Shown: in pieces, positions 13,678 to 21,593 of the stretch
How the letters are laid out: every line of letters begins with the position of its first letter
Numbering within the stretch: position 1 is the first letter of the stretch
Virus record (IMG/VR): IMGVR_UViG_3300006622_000154
Location: 1-26,391 of that record
DNA: 26,391 bases
Strand: one strand, 5' to 3'
From: a virus
The notes under the pieces: model-generated
What the model was told of the DNA's origin: nothing
The model's database searches: none
What the model saw: the letters and a program-made list of their open reading frames with translations, nothing else
Program-made: the position numbers and the translations under genes

Positions 13678-14838
13678 TTATAACTCCGAATCTGCTGTAA
13701 AATGAAATTGGTAAAATTTTGTTCCTGTAACAGACATATCCACTCCTCTTATGCCATTAGCACTTCCTCTAATTGTGCAAGTTACTTCTGTAGATGATAT
13801 GTCAATACTTGATGAACCTTCAACACCTTTACCACTCGTTCCAGCTTTACTGTATGCAGTTAAAGTTGGGGTAGCCCTCATACTAACTGGAAACAGCATA
13901 CTAGAACCATGTGAAGTACGAGTATCTGTATCATAATTTCTACCTGCGAAAGTCCCTATCCATGTATTTGAACCAACAGCTACACCTTGATTATAAGATT
14001 TTGTAAAGTACCTCTGACACCTAGCTAATTCCATATCGTATGGTCTGTGTTCAAATGGTGTAGCTACTGTTCCAACTTCTAATTGAACGCCTGTTAAATA
14101 TAATTCGTTTGATGTATTATCTGCAAGATTAACTTGGTTAGATGTAGCTAAACCATAACTACCTGACCATGTATCTGCTGTTATGTGTCTGTTAGTTCCT
14201 GCACCAAAAGCAAACATTACCCATAGACCAGTTCCATTATCATTATTTATAACTCCACTAGCATCACCATCAAAAGTTAAGGTTTTCTTTTCCCAAGTAT
14301 TAGAAGCAGAGATAGTATATTCAACAGGGTAAGAAGCATAACCATTATCTTCTTGAGAAAGAGTTACACAATATGTACCTGTTTTATTTGATTTAACCCA
14401 AAAAGATATAGTTAAACTTTTAGCTTCTGATGTTCCATAACTTAATTGTTGTAAGTTATATCCTTCTATTTTTTGTGCAAGTCTAACTTGGTCTGATACA
14501 CCAAGAGAAGCATTAGCTGTTGTACAATCTACTTTTAATGAATCAGCAAAACCTTTACCACTAGGAACATCTGTTGATTGAGAAACTGTAAATTGAGATG
14601 AACTAGCAGGTGTAAAAGTAAATCTATCTAAAGTATATGAAGTAGCATTAGCAAATGAAGTTCCTCTCTGTGCAATCTGCATATCACCATTAATAATAAG
14701 GTTTCTGCCTACAAGAGAATTTTGTGTTACTAATGTTCCTGTTTCAGCAGGTAATGTTAGTGTATTTGTTCCTGCTACTGCTGGAGCATCTATTGTTATC
14801 TCACCAGAAGTATCACCTTTTAATTTTATACTTGACAT
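13678..14838 (-). CDS. Tail fibre / receptor-binding protein, 386 residues
   Basis: The N-terminus (MSSIKLKGDTSGEITIDAPA then GTNTLTLPAETGTLVTQ) is a short repeat-like attachment module common to marine phage fibres. RNLIINGDMQIAQRGTSF at about 45-62 opens a jelly-roll, carbohydrate-binding-like region (to about 260) with ISFWVKSNKTGTYCVTL and LTGVQLEVGTVATPFEHR. A block with RCQRYFTKSY and a final beta domain (about 290-386) follow. The order resembles fibres in uncultured marine phages. It probably recognises surface polysaccharide of the host. The ATG shares one base with the stop of the upstream fibre (TAATG). The C-terminal part is the one expected to vary between relatives. Confidence 0.7.
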   Translation of the reverse strand: MSSIKLKGDTSGEITIDAPAVAGTNTLTLPAETGTLVTQNSLVGRNLIINGDMQIAQRGTSFANATSYTLDRFTFTPASSSQFTVSQSTDVPSGKGFADSLKVDCTTANASLGVSDQVRLAQKIEGYNLQQLSYGTSEAKSLTISFWVKSNKTGTYCVTLSQEDNGYASYPVEYTISASNTWEKKTLTFDGDASGVINNDNGTGLWVMFAFGAGTNRHITADTWSGSYGLATSNQVNLADNTSNELYLTGVQLEVGTVATPFEHRPYDMELARCQRYFTKSYNQGVAVGSNTWIGTFAGRNYDTDTRTSHGSSMLFPVSMRATPTLTAYSKAGTSGKGVEGSSSIDISSTEVTCTIRGSANGIRGVDMSVTGTKFYQFHFTADSEL

Positions 14839-16517
14839 TATTTAACTCTCTTTTCTAGTTCATCTAATCTTGCTGATAGTTTCTCAATGAGTTTATCCTT
14901 TATAGCTAACTTCTTGTCCACTTCTTCTGTGTTGTAAAAAGAAGCGTTGGTTCTTTCTATTGCACCTGTTGCTGGAATATAGTTCAACATATTGGTACTG
15001 TTACTATTAGTATTTACTGTAGTTAGTTTAACTACCCCACCAGCTGTTATCCCCAAACCTGTGTTTGGTGCAAGGTCACCTCTTCTTAACCATAAATCAC
15101 AAGAGTCAGTTCCGTTATAACCTACAATGTTAATATTATTATCTTCTTGAGAGTTAATATAAACACCACTGTCAGTGTTAGGACTTACATAAACTAAGTC
15201 ATTACCTGATTGTGTCCATGCTAAAGGTTGACCATTAAATAATATACTTCCATCAGTGCCAATAGTCAGTGAATTTTGACCAGATGTTTCATTTCTAATT
15301 ACAAAAGCATTATTTTGGTCAGGTCTAATTTGCATAGAATACTTTTGGTCAGCATTGTCTACTTGATAAGTTGCATATTGCCCAGAGTTTGCTTTAGCAA
15401 TTACAGTTGTATCGCCTGTGCTTGAGTATGTAGCTTTATTGCCATCTTCTTCTGTCCATATAGAGTCACCACCTGTACCACCACTACCACCACTACCACT
15501 ATCTTCAACCATCTTAATAATGTAATATATAGCATAATATGGGGGTAAGTTTTTGTCCTTTCCACTATCACCACTATTACTAACACTTCCTGAATGATTG
15601 TGGTTTACATTAATATTAGCTCTTGATGAACCTGAACCACTCTCACCTCTATAACCCTCACCATAGCTTCCAGAGTTACTTCTGTTTGTGTGTGTAAACT
15701 TACCGCCTGATGAATTAGCTAGAATAGGTGTAGCAAATGAAGACCCACCCCTATTTTTAAAGTCCCACCATCCACTTAATCCTGATGAGTTATTAATAGT
15801 TACTGAATGACTGTGAGACACAACAACTGCATCTGCACTACCACCTGTAGCATCTAAATTATATGTAGAACCAGCACCTACTACAAACTTATCTCGTAAG
15901 TCTGGAGTGTCATTTGTTCCATCACATATCTGCCAACCTTCAGGAATAGTAGGATCTGACCACATAATAATAGAACCTTTAGGTAAACTACCTGAACCAC
16001 CAACTGAAGCTACTTCTAATCTAGCTGTTACATCATCATCTTGTGCTAATGTTCCACTACAGTCACCTCTATCTACAATAATCTCAAAATAAGCTCCAGA
16101 ATCAGAGAATGATTGAATTATATAGCTACCTGAACCATTAGCTGATTCTAGGTTAATAATATCACCATTAGCTATTTGACTTAAATCTCTTTCAGTGCCA
16201 TCTGCATCAGTTGTGCTTATATATATTGTTGTTACTTCGTCATAGTTATTTGTAAATGACATAATATTAACAAGATATAAGTTACCAGCTTCAGGGTCTC
16301 TAGCTACACTGTTAGGGTAGTTAACTTTATAATTACCTACAATAGCACCACTACTAGCTTCTAGTAAATTATTTATTTCTTCCTTGTCATAAAACTTATT
16401 ATCAGTTTCTTCTTTTGTATAAGCATCTACAGAACCACCACCAGAGCCAAAAGCTGCTGTAGTTTGTTCTGTCCCATCAGGATAGATAATTCCTTTATCT
16501 GTGACTTTAGTTGTCAT
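14838..16517 (-). CDS. Tail fibre protein with internal collar domain and C-terminal coiled coil (paralogue B)
   Basis: Residues 1-55 contain DGTEQTTAAFGSGGG and a heptad-like YTKEETDNKFYDKEEINNLL. Residues 56-175 form a beta domain. A collar domain lies at 178-336 (GSIIMWS, IPEGWQICDG, TPDLRDKFVVGAG, HSHS and NHNHSGS, YYAIYYIIKM), parallel to the one encoded at 12400-13197. A Gly/Ser linker follows at 337-352, then a beta region at 353-520 and a C-terminal coiled coil (DKKLAIKDKLIEKLSARLDE...). The coiled coil resembles the chaperone-like trimerising ends of fibres, but lacks a recognisable S74 peptidase motif. AGGT precedes the ATG. It is the largest fibre gene here and the likely main shaft. 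Confidence 0.75.
   Translation of the reverse strand: MTTKVTDKGIIYPDGTEQTTAAFGSGGGSVDAYTKEETDNKFYDKEEINNLLEASSGAIVGNYKVNYPNSVARDPEAGNLYLVNIMSFTNNYDEVTTIYISTTDADGTERDLSQIANGDIINLESANGSGSYIIQSFSDSGAYFEIIVDRGDCSGTLAQDDDVTARLEVASVGGSGSLPKGSIIMWSDPTIPEGWQICDGTNDTPDLRDKFVVGAGSTYNLDATGGSADAVVVSHSHSVTINNSSGLSGWWDFKNRGGSSFATPILANSSGGKFTHTNRSNSGSYGEGYRGESGSGSSRANINVNHNHSGSVSNSGDSGKDKNLPPYYAIYYIIKMVEDSGSGGSGGTGGDSIWTEEDGNKATYSSTGDTTVIAKANSGQYATYQVDNADQKYSMQIRPDQNNAFVIRNETSGQNSLTIGTDGSILFNGQPLAWTQSGNDLVYVSPNTDSGVYINSQEDNNINIVGYNGTDSCDLWLRRGDLAPNTGLGITAGGVVKLTTVNTNSNSTNMLNYIPATGAIERTNASFYNTEEVDKKLAIKDKLIEKLSARLDELEKRVK
15466..15503 (-). repeat. Low-complexity Gly/Ser linker repeat
   Basis: A short run of imperfect GGT/AGT-type codons (seen on the plus strand as repeated ACCACC and ACTACC) encodes the flexible SGSGGSGGTGG linker after the collar domain of the 559-residue fibre. 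It separates the collar domain from the following beta region and may mark a module boundary. Confidence 0.5.
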
Positions 16518-16528
16518 TATTTATTTAC

Positions 16529-17113
16529 CTATATTATTAATTTGTGTCCACTAAAGAATGAATAACTATTAGCATTTATAATACCGCCAGAGTTGTCAAT
16601 AGCATCTAAATAACCATACACTTCTATATAATCTCCAACTGCTAAATCTAAAACTGCTGTTAGCTGCAGTGAATCTGTCCTTATATAACCATCTGCATAA
16701 TATGGGTATAGTTGTTTTATTGTTGAACCATTTTTAAATAGTTTTAATTGTGTTCTACCAAGATTACCTGTTCCTTCTGAATCAAATCTTGCAGTTGCAT
16801 TAAACACATACTTTCCTGCTTTTCCAGAGGGGACAGTAAATCTATTAGTTGATGTATCAAAAGTATTATCAGTATCAAATTCTTCTGTATCATAATCAAT
16901 TTTTGTAACAGTAGAATCACTCAAGGATTGGTTTGTCCCAACTTTAACAGAAAATGCTGGTGTGTTAGATATAAGCTGACCACTTGCATCTGTTAGTCCA
17001 CTAGATGTTACTTTAGCTTTAGTTGTTCCTGCTGATTGTAGTTCTAACTCACCAGAAGTATCTGAAGTTAGTTTTAATCCTTCACTTGTATCTGCATTTA
17101 TTGTTGTAGCCAT
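16529..17113 (-). CDS. Tail fibre protein with C1q-like domain
   Basis: The frame is open back to 17128, but the ATG at 17113 shares one base with the stop of the gene before it and gives the expected MATTINADTSEGLKLTS head, so I choose it (194 residues). A beta-rich head has GELELQSAGTTKAKVTSSG. The C-terminal 140 residues have a C1q/TNF-like pattern: FSVKVGTNQSLSDSTVTKID, then F-D-T-S-T-N-R-F-T-V-P, GKYVFNATARF, LKLFKNGS and a final strand YSFFSGHKLII. C1q-like domains form trimers and serve as adhesin tips in phage fibres. It is likely a minor fibre or fibre tip. Confidence 0.7.
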   Translation of the reverse strand: MATTINADTSEGLKLTSDTSGELELQSAGTTKAKVTSSGLTDASGQLISNTPAFSVKVGTNQSLSDSTVTKIDYDTEEFDTDNTFDTSTNRFTVPSGKAGKYVFNATARFDSEGTGNLGRTQLKLFKNGSTIKQLYPYYADGYIRTDSLQLTAVLDLAVGDYIEVYGYLDAIDNSGGIINANSYSFFSGHKLII

Positions 17114-17595
17114 TATACTATCACCCATCTACCAGAAGCAGGAACTGTTACTGTGACACCTGTATCTAAACTGACAGGTGAAGCTGATATAGCATTGTAA
17201 CCTGTTGGTAAGGTATAGCTAGTTCCTACTACTTGATTGTTTACAAAAATACCATTAGTTGCACCCATCTGTGGTGCTATGCCTGTGTTATCACTATCTT
17301 GAACTACAGCTTTTTCAGCAGGATAAGTACAGAACACTTCACTTGTGCCAGACAAAGTGATCTTGCTACCACTATTACTAGATTCTAGTATAGTGTCTCT
17401 GGATAGTGTTGAAGCTGTGTAAGTTCCTAGACCTACTTCATAATCATCACCACTTGTAATAGCATAGTAAGTTGTATTGCCATTACCTATAGCAGCAAAA
17501 GATTGAAACCCATCATCAGCACCTGCTAATGTAACTGTGCCTGTGCCTGTAGTAGTTGTAGTTTCCTTTACTCTATCTTTTACAATCAGAGCCAT
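17113..17595 (-). CDS. Conserved tail protein, fibre N-terminal module type
   Basis: This 160-residue protein begins MALIVKDRVKETTTTTGTGT, continues with VTLAGADDGFQSFAAIGNGN and then TYYAITSGDDYEVGLGTYT, STLSRDTILESSNSGSKI and VFCTYPAEKAV. This is a widespread phage module that usually forms the N-terminal part of fibres or stands alone near them. It probably forms a beta structure at the tail end to which fibres attach. AAGGA stands before the ATG. The stop overlaps the next start. The C-terminal 50 residues are less conserved and end in SGRWVIV. Confidence 0.65.
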   Translation of the reverse strand: MALIVKDRVKETTTTTGTGTVTLAGADDGFQSFAAIGNGNTTYYAITSGDDYEVGLGTYTASTLSRDTILESSNSGSKITLSGTSEVFCTYPAEKAVVQDSDNTGIAPQMGATNGIFVNNQVVGTSYTLPTGYNAISASPVSLDTGVTVTVPASGRWVIV

Positions 17596-17604
17596 ATTTT
17601 ATCC

Positions 17605-17994
17605 TTAATCTAATTCTACAGTTAAGTCACCAGAAGATATTTTAAATATATCTCCAGAATCAATTGTTTTAGATACATCTAATGCAGTATGATAAATCAT
17701 ATTGCCTGTACCTGTAGCTGATTCGTGTAAGCCAATGTAAGCAACAGTTCCCCATAAACCTGTTGCAGTTGGAAAGGTTATGTCTGCATCATTAGCAGTA
17801 TCTCCTGTTGTAGCTAAAGCAAAAGAACCTTGAGTTCTAGCATAAGAGCCACCAGAAACCTCTGTGCCTGTTTCAGCATCTGTTGGATCTGAAGTCCATA
17901 GAGATACATAAGGGTCATTTACCCCTGCGTATGCAGTACCACTTAATGTTAAATTAAGCAGTTTGTTTTTTAAATAATTTGCCATGTCGGTCAT
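17605..17994 (-). CDS. Conserved small tail protein, 129 residues
   Basis: GAGGT stands eight bases before the ATG at 17994, so the MTDMANYLKN start is preferred to the internal ATG. The pattern YLKNKLLNLTLSGTAY, then PYVSLWTSDPTDAETGTEVS, GGSYARTQGSF, ITFPTATGLWGTVAYIGLHE and SGDLTVELD matches a small, widespread phage tail-protein family, an all-beta protein usually found close to fibre genes. It lies directly after the adaptor gene. Likely a tail component; its exact place in the virion is not known to me. Confidence 0.6.
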   Translation of the reverse strand: MTDMANYLKNKLLNLTLSGTAYAGVNDPYVSLWTSDPTDAETGTEVSGGSYARTQGSFALATTGDTANDADITFPTATGLWGTVAYIGLHESATGTGNMIYHTALDVSKTIDSGDIFKISSGDLTVELD

Positions 17995-18000
17995 GATTGT

Positions 18001-18624
18001 TTACCTCGTTGAGTTAGTGATAGTTAATGGTTGAGCTGGGTATTCAGATTCATCATCACTCTTGCGTAAAGCCATCATACCTCTGTCATACATACTTGCC
18101 CATGTATTTAATCTTTCATCATTCATTAAGAATGGCTCTGCTTCACCTAGTGCTGCGTATAACAATAAATCAGGCGTATTAGCTAACCACAAGTTAGATG
18201 CGTTAGTATCGCTTAAATATTCTGGTTGGTGAAAGTAAACCATTTGTAATGTATATTCACCATCAGGAATTGGAGCAAATTGAAACTCTGCACCTAATAG
18301 TGTATATCGGTTAGGCAATCCAGATATAGATGTTTGAGCGTTTCTGAAGAAATTACTTGTAGATAAAAATTTGATTGTTTGTGGTGGGTTGCCTTGTATA
18401 TGTAAATCTTTCATAGATACAAAATCAGAAGGCAAAGATACTGTTGCATCTCCTGCTGTAGTTTCAGCCGTAGCAACTTTAATTAAAGGTCTTATTCGTA
18501 AGTCCCTTAACAGTCTATCTTCTGCCAATCTAATGAACTCTGGAATCTCTGATGTTAAATCAGTACGAGCCAAGTAACTAGCAATAGTTGCCTGTAATGT
18601 AGTGTAGTCTGTAAAGAACGACAT
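18001..18624 (-). CDS. Head-tail adaptor protein (SU10-type)
   Basis: The 207-residue protein starts MSFFTDYTTLQATIASYLAR and continues EIPEFIRLAEDRLLRDLRIR. Strands with ATVSLPSDFVSMKDLHI and LPNRYTLLGAEFQFAPIPDG follow, then YTLQMVYFHQPEYLSDTNASN, NTPDLLLYAALGEAEPFL and a closing helix with WASMYDRGMMALR. This helix-beta-helix plan is that of podovirus head-tail adaptors of the SU10 type, which bind the portal's lower ring and receive the tail. AGGA precedes the ATG, which directly follows the stop of the HNH gene. Together with the capsid type it supports SU10-like head architecture. Confidence 0.75.
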   Translation of the reverse strand: MSFFTDYTTLQATIASYLARTDLTSEIPEFIRLAEDRLLRDLRIRPLIKVATAETTAGDATVSLPSDFVSMKDLHIQGNPPQTIKFLSTSNFFRNAQTSISGLPNRYTLLGAEFQFAPIPDGEYTLQMVYFHQPEYLSDTNASNLWLANTPDLLLYAALGEAEPFLMNDERLNTWASMYDRGMMALRKSDDESEYPAQPLTITNSTR

Positions 18625-19005
18625 TTATATTTTTCCTATATTTTTGTTAACATAAAACATTCTTGAGGTCATGTAAGCACCACAAGGTGTTCCAAAATAA
18701 CCAAGATACTGTGACTTTCCATTCATACTTCTTTGAGATACATAAGGTCTTGCTTTACGACCTTTCTTTATACAAAAACCCTTTCTAGCACAATCCATCT
18801 TTTCTTTATTTTGCTTTTGAGTTACTAACGCTAGGTTTTCTAACCTATTGTCATCTTTTTTACCATTAATATGATGTATTTGCATTCCTTTAGGAATATC
18901 CCCATTAGCTTGAGTCCAAACATATCTGTGTTCTCGCCACAATTTCCATTTGCCATCTTGTTTTACATTCATCATAATATAGCCATCTGTACCTATGTAT
19001 GCCAT
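18625..19005 (-). CDS. HNH endonuclease with AP2-like C-terminal domain
   Basis: Residues 24-62 form an HNH_3-type core: REHRYVWTQANGDIPKG, then H44-H45-I-N47-G and D-N53-R-L-E-N57-L. The C-terminal part (about 85-118) with KARPYVSQRSMNGKSQYLGY then FGTPCGAY resembles an AP2-like DNA-binding domain, a known companion of HNH homing endonucleases. Such enzymes nick or cut a DNA site and spread themselves between phage genomes. The gene fits with no spare base between the small conserved gene (TAA then ATG) and the adaptor gene. It is likely a free-standing mobile gene in the late operon rather than a virion component. The core residues appear intact. Confidence 0.8.
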   Translation of the reverse strand: MAYIGTDGYIMMNVKQDGKWKLWREHRYVWTQANGDIPKGMQIHHINGKKDDNRLENLALVTQKQNKEKMDCARKGFCIKKGRKARPYVSQRSMNGKSQYLGYFGTPCGAYMTSRMFYVNKNIGKI

Positions 19006-19281
19006 TTAGATTCTGCCCTGTTTTGTTCTAAAAAATCTATTGTCTGGGTCGTTTAACCATGCAAAGAATTTCTTCTGGTCTAGTACATGAAAACCTCTCA
19101 TGATTCCCTGCTTGTTTAGATCATCAACAACAGTCAAAGGTATAGATGCTATCTTATTATCAAAGACATCATTACCCCATTTTGTTGAGCTGTTATTGTA
19201 TTCTTGTTTATTCTTTTCAATGATGTCAGTAACATCTTGGTTTGTTTCTACTACTCCATCATGCTTAATAAATTTTCTCAT
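19006..19281 (-). CDS. Conserved 91-residue protein between capsid and adaptor genes
   Basis: It begins MRKFIKHDGVVETNQDVTDI, then IEKNKQEYNN, IASIPLTVVDDLNKQGIM and ends LNDPDNRFFRTKQGRI. I recall the combination of an M-R-K-F start, ASIP-hydrophobic middle and N-D-P-x-x-R-F-x-R-T ending from small genes between the capsid and adaptor genes of T7-like and other podoviruses. The function is not known; the place suggests a role in head completion. GAG lies before the ATG. A hairpin at 19302-19321 separates it from the capsid gene. Confidence 0.65.
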   Translation of the reverse strand: MRKFIKHDGVVETNQDVTDIIEKNKQEYNNSSTKWGNDVFDNKIASIPLTVVDDLNKQGIMRGFHVLDQKKFFAWLNDPDNRFFRTKQGRI

Positions 19282-19301
19282 ATTATTCTCAATAGTAATA
19301 C

Positions 19302-19321
19302 TGCCCTCATTTACGAGGGCA
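19302..19321 (-). terminator. Hairpin after the capsid gene, possible attenuator/terminator
   Basis: A perfect seven-base stem (TGCCCTC / GAGGGCA) with a six-base loop lies in one of the few true gaps of the late block (19282-19340), just downstream of the capsid stop. After the stem the minus-strand transcript continues GUAUUACUAUU, which is not a good U-tract. It may therefore be a weak terminator, an attenuator that favours the capsid over downstream genes, or a stabilising 3' end after processing. Confidence 0.45.
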
Positions 19322-19340
19322 ATATCATGTTTAACCTAAA

Positions 19341-20297
19341 TTAAACTGCCAAGTCAGCAACGATACCATGTGCTTTCTCGTTAGACACTTGTAAAGTGTA
19401 CTCATTTAACATCTGATGTTTTTCACTGTCACCAGTTTTAGCTAATAGGTTTGACTCAAATGGTCGCAGTGTTGCAATAGCTGCCATTGTTGGGTCAAGC
19501 ACTAATGCTTGTTCTGCTGGAGTGTCATCAGCAGTCATAAATCTGTCAGGTACAACAGATAAAGTACCGAAGTCTGATAAGTAAACATCAGCAGCACCAA
19601 TGATTGTAGTTGCTGCATTTTTTGGAGCTTCATAACGCTGTGCTGCAATACCTGCAAAAGTAGATACTACTTGCTTTTGTGTAGGTGGAACAACCAACAT
19701 GGTTGGAGTACCGCCATTTTCAAATACAGACTTAACACACTCTTTAAGTTTGTCTTCTGTAAATGCAGAAGCAGAAGCACCTTCTGTACGAGTGTTGTTA
19801 CCATCCGCAGTTGTTGGTGCAACACCATCAGTCATTGTTACGAAGTTTGATTTTAACCATGTTTGGATAGAGCCAAGAAGTCTTGCAGAACCTGCTGCAC
19901 CTGCATCTTGAGCTACATTACCAAGAATAGTTTTTTCCATGTCTCGTTTTAGTTCTTGTCCTGCTTTAGCTAGTTGGTAAGCTGTTTCTGTCTTACGACC
20001 TGCTTTATCAACTGCATCAAGAGTACCTGATACATGAATTGTTTTACCTTGAATTTGTGTTCTGTTACCTACACGAGTTGTAGGAGTATCAGAAGCACCT
20101 GAAGCATCAGCACCCTCAAGTAAGCCATCTGCACTAGCTGCTGCTAGGTCATCAGTTTGCCATTCATGGTAAGTTGCTGTTGCTTTTGTTTTACCAATAG
20201 ATGAAACTACTGGTGTTTCTGTTGGTGCAATATTGAAGATAGTATCGCTTAAATCTTCTCTTTGACCAATCGCTGTATAAGTTCTAAATTCTGCCAT
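19341..20297 (-). CDS. Major capsid protein (SU10 major head / DUF5309 type)
   Basis: The 318-residue protein begins MAEFRTYTAIGQREDLSDTI, followed by NIAPTETPVVSSIGK, ATYHEWQTDDLA, NRTQIQGKTIHVSGTLDAVD and QELKRDMEKTILGN. This is the signature of the SU10 major-head family (DUF5309), a HK97-fold capsid protein. The middle (PTMLVVPPTQKQVVSTFAG) and the C-terminal part (LRPFESNLLAKTGDSEKHQM and EYTLQVSNEKAHG) agree with it. AAGGA stands ahead of the ATG. It follows the scaffold gene and is itself followed by a hairpin, consistent with high, separately tuned expression. No sign of fusion or internal insertion. Confidence 0.85.
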   Translation of the reverse strand: MAEFRTYTAIGQREDLSDTIFNIAPTETPVVSSIGKTKATATYHEWQTDDLAAASADGLLEGADASGASDTPTTRVGNRTQIQGKTIHVSGTLDAVDKAGRKTETAYQLAKAGQELKRDMEKTILGNVAQDAGAAGSARLLGSIQTWLKSNFVTMTDGVAPTTADGNNTRTEGASASAFTEDKLKECVKSVFENGGTPTMLVVPPTQKQVVSTFAGIAAQRYEAPKNAATTIIGAADVYLSDFGTLSVVPDRFMTADDTPAEQALVLDPTMAAIATLRPFESNLLAKTGDSEKHQMLNEYTLQVSNEKAHGIVADLAV

Positions 20298-20306
20298 TGT
20301 TTTTCC

Positions 20307-21311
20307 TTAAATAAAGTTTTCAAAAATGGCTGCTGCATCTCTAGCTGAACCAGATTGCTTTAGCCGTTTCATTTGTTTTTTCTGTATATCGGTTACAGTC
20401 TGCTTTACTTTAGCACCACCTTTTACAGTCTTCGGTGCTTTTGCGACTTTCTTTTTAACACCAGCTTTACCTGACATTAATTTGTCGTATTGTGCCGCTT
20501 TATGTAATACCAATACATGGCGGTGATCATAGACTTGAGATAATTCTTCGTCTGTGAATCCTGCCTTTTTGCCATAGCTACGAATGTCATTACGGACTTG
20601 TTCGCCTTTAGCTTTGTCTGAAAACTCTGGTAAGGATACTGCTAGTTTTTGTGCTTCTTCTTGTACAAACTGTTCTAATTGAGCTGCTCTTTCCGATTGT
20701 TGCTGTAGTGCAAGTCGTTGTTTTTCAGCTTGTATAGTTTGTAACTGTTCTTTCTTTTCGGTCATCTCTGCGACCTTAACTGAATATCCTATCGGGTCGT
20801 TCTCTTTCATTGCAGACAGATCTTCTGGAGTGTCATTGTTACTCAATAGAAATTGTTCTACTGCCTGTAATTTTGATGAATAATCATCTCTAACTTTTCT
20901 AGCTTCAATAATAGCTTTAGCTTCCTGCTCAATGACTTTACGCTGTTCGGCTACTTCTTGAGTCTTTTTAGTATAATCAGAGCCGAGTTGATAAGATTTC
21001 TTTAGCTCATCAAGGGTAACTTCTTTTTCTTCACCTGCTGCTTTTATGGTGAAAGTTTGTTCTTCCTCAACTACTTCAGGTTCTTCAACTTCGGATTCTT
21101 CTTCAACTTCTTCTTCGGCTTCATATTCAACCTCTGGTTCAGTTTCAGTTTCCTCTACTTCTTCAACTACTTCGGTTTGTTCTTCTACAACTTCTGGTTG
21201 CTCTGTGGAGTCCTCTGGTGCAGATAACATACCTTCAATTTGTGAAGCTGCATCTGTTACTGTTAGATTTCCACTTTCCGTTGTATCGGAAGTCATGGTT
21301 TCATCAATCAT
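20307..21311 (-). CDS. Scaffolding protein
   Basis: This 334-residue protein has an extremely acidic, Glu/Val/Thr-rich head (residues 33-85), a DELKKSYQLGSDYTKKTQEV segment near 105-125, long Gln/Glu/Lys helices (120-225) and a basic C-terminus (280-334) with KKKVAKAPKTVKGG and KKQMKRLKQSGSARD. An acidic, coiled-coil-rich protein with a basic capsid-binding tail directly before the capsid gene is the usual profile of a phage scaffold. AAGGA precedes the ATG at good spacing. The low-complexity acidic stretch creates a long Ser-rich open frame on the other strand that I do not consider a gene. Confidence 0.75.
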   Translation of the reverse strand: MIDETMTSDTTESGNLTVTDAASQIEGMLSAPEDSTEQPEVVEEQTEVVEEVEETETEPEVEYEAEEEVEEESEVEEPEVVEEEQTFTIKAAGEEKEVTLDELKKSYQLGSDYTKKTQEVAEQRKVIEQEAKAIIEARKVRDDYSSKLQAVEQFLLSNNDTPEDLSAMKENDPIGYSVKVAEMTEKKEQLQTIQAEKQRLALQQQSERAAQLEQFVQEEAQKLAVSLPEFSDKAKGEQVRNDIRSYGKKAGFTDEELSQVYDHRHVLVLHKAAQYDKLMSGKAGVKKKVAKAPKTVKGGAKVKQTVTDIQKKQMKRLKQSGSARDAAAIFENFI

Positions 21312-21362
21312 TTTTATTTCCTTATGCCATCTCGGTGTGGCTTTCCCATACAGACTAAATGT

Positions 21363-21593
21363 CTATATTATTTTCCATGCCTTGTCTTTGATATCATCGT
21401 CTTTTGCGATAGATTCAAAACGAGCCATGAGTTCGTTTATAACTTTTATTCTCATGTAAGCTGCTTCTCTTACTTCTTTTTCGTCATCATCAGAATTAAC
21501 AATCATATCCATTAATTCTTTTTTCATTGCTTCTACTTCGTCTAGTAGTTCCTGACTTTGAAGTAAGTTTCTAAATGCTTCTGATTTTGTCAT
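21363..21593 (-). CDS. Small helical protein between portal-side and scaffold genes
   Basis: The 76-residue product is highly charged and predicted by eye to form two long helices (SEAFRNLLQSQELLDEVEAM and REAAYMRIKVINELMARFES) separated by NSDDDEKE. AAGGA lies seven bases before the ATG, which overlaps the stop of the upstream gene. It could be an assembly chaperone or a minor head protein; the place is often occupied by such small helical proteins in marine podoviruses. Downstream, 21312-21362 is a true gap containing only the scaffold ribosome binding site and a weak stem. Confidence 0.6.
   Translation of the reverse strand: MTKSEAFRNLLQSQELLDEVEAMKKELMDMIVNSDDDEKEVREAAYMRIKVINELMARFESIAKDDDIKDKAWKII

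Noticed and set aside
15401-15586. Second minus-strand frame (61 residues) with many Val residues
   Set aside because: It is an out-of-frame reading of the Gly/Ser linker and collar end of the large fibre gene.
21046-21459. Plus-strand Ser/Thr-rich open frame resembling a mucin-like protein
   Set aside because: It is the complement of the acidic Glu-rich stretch of the scaffold gene; GAA/GAG codons read backwards give Ser-rich sequence.
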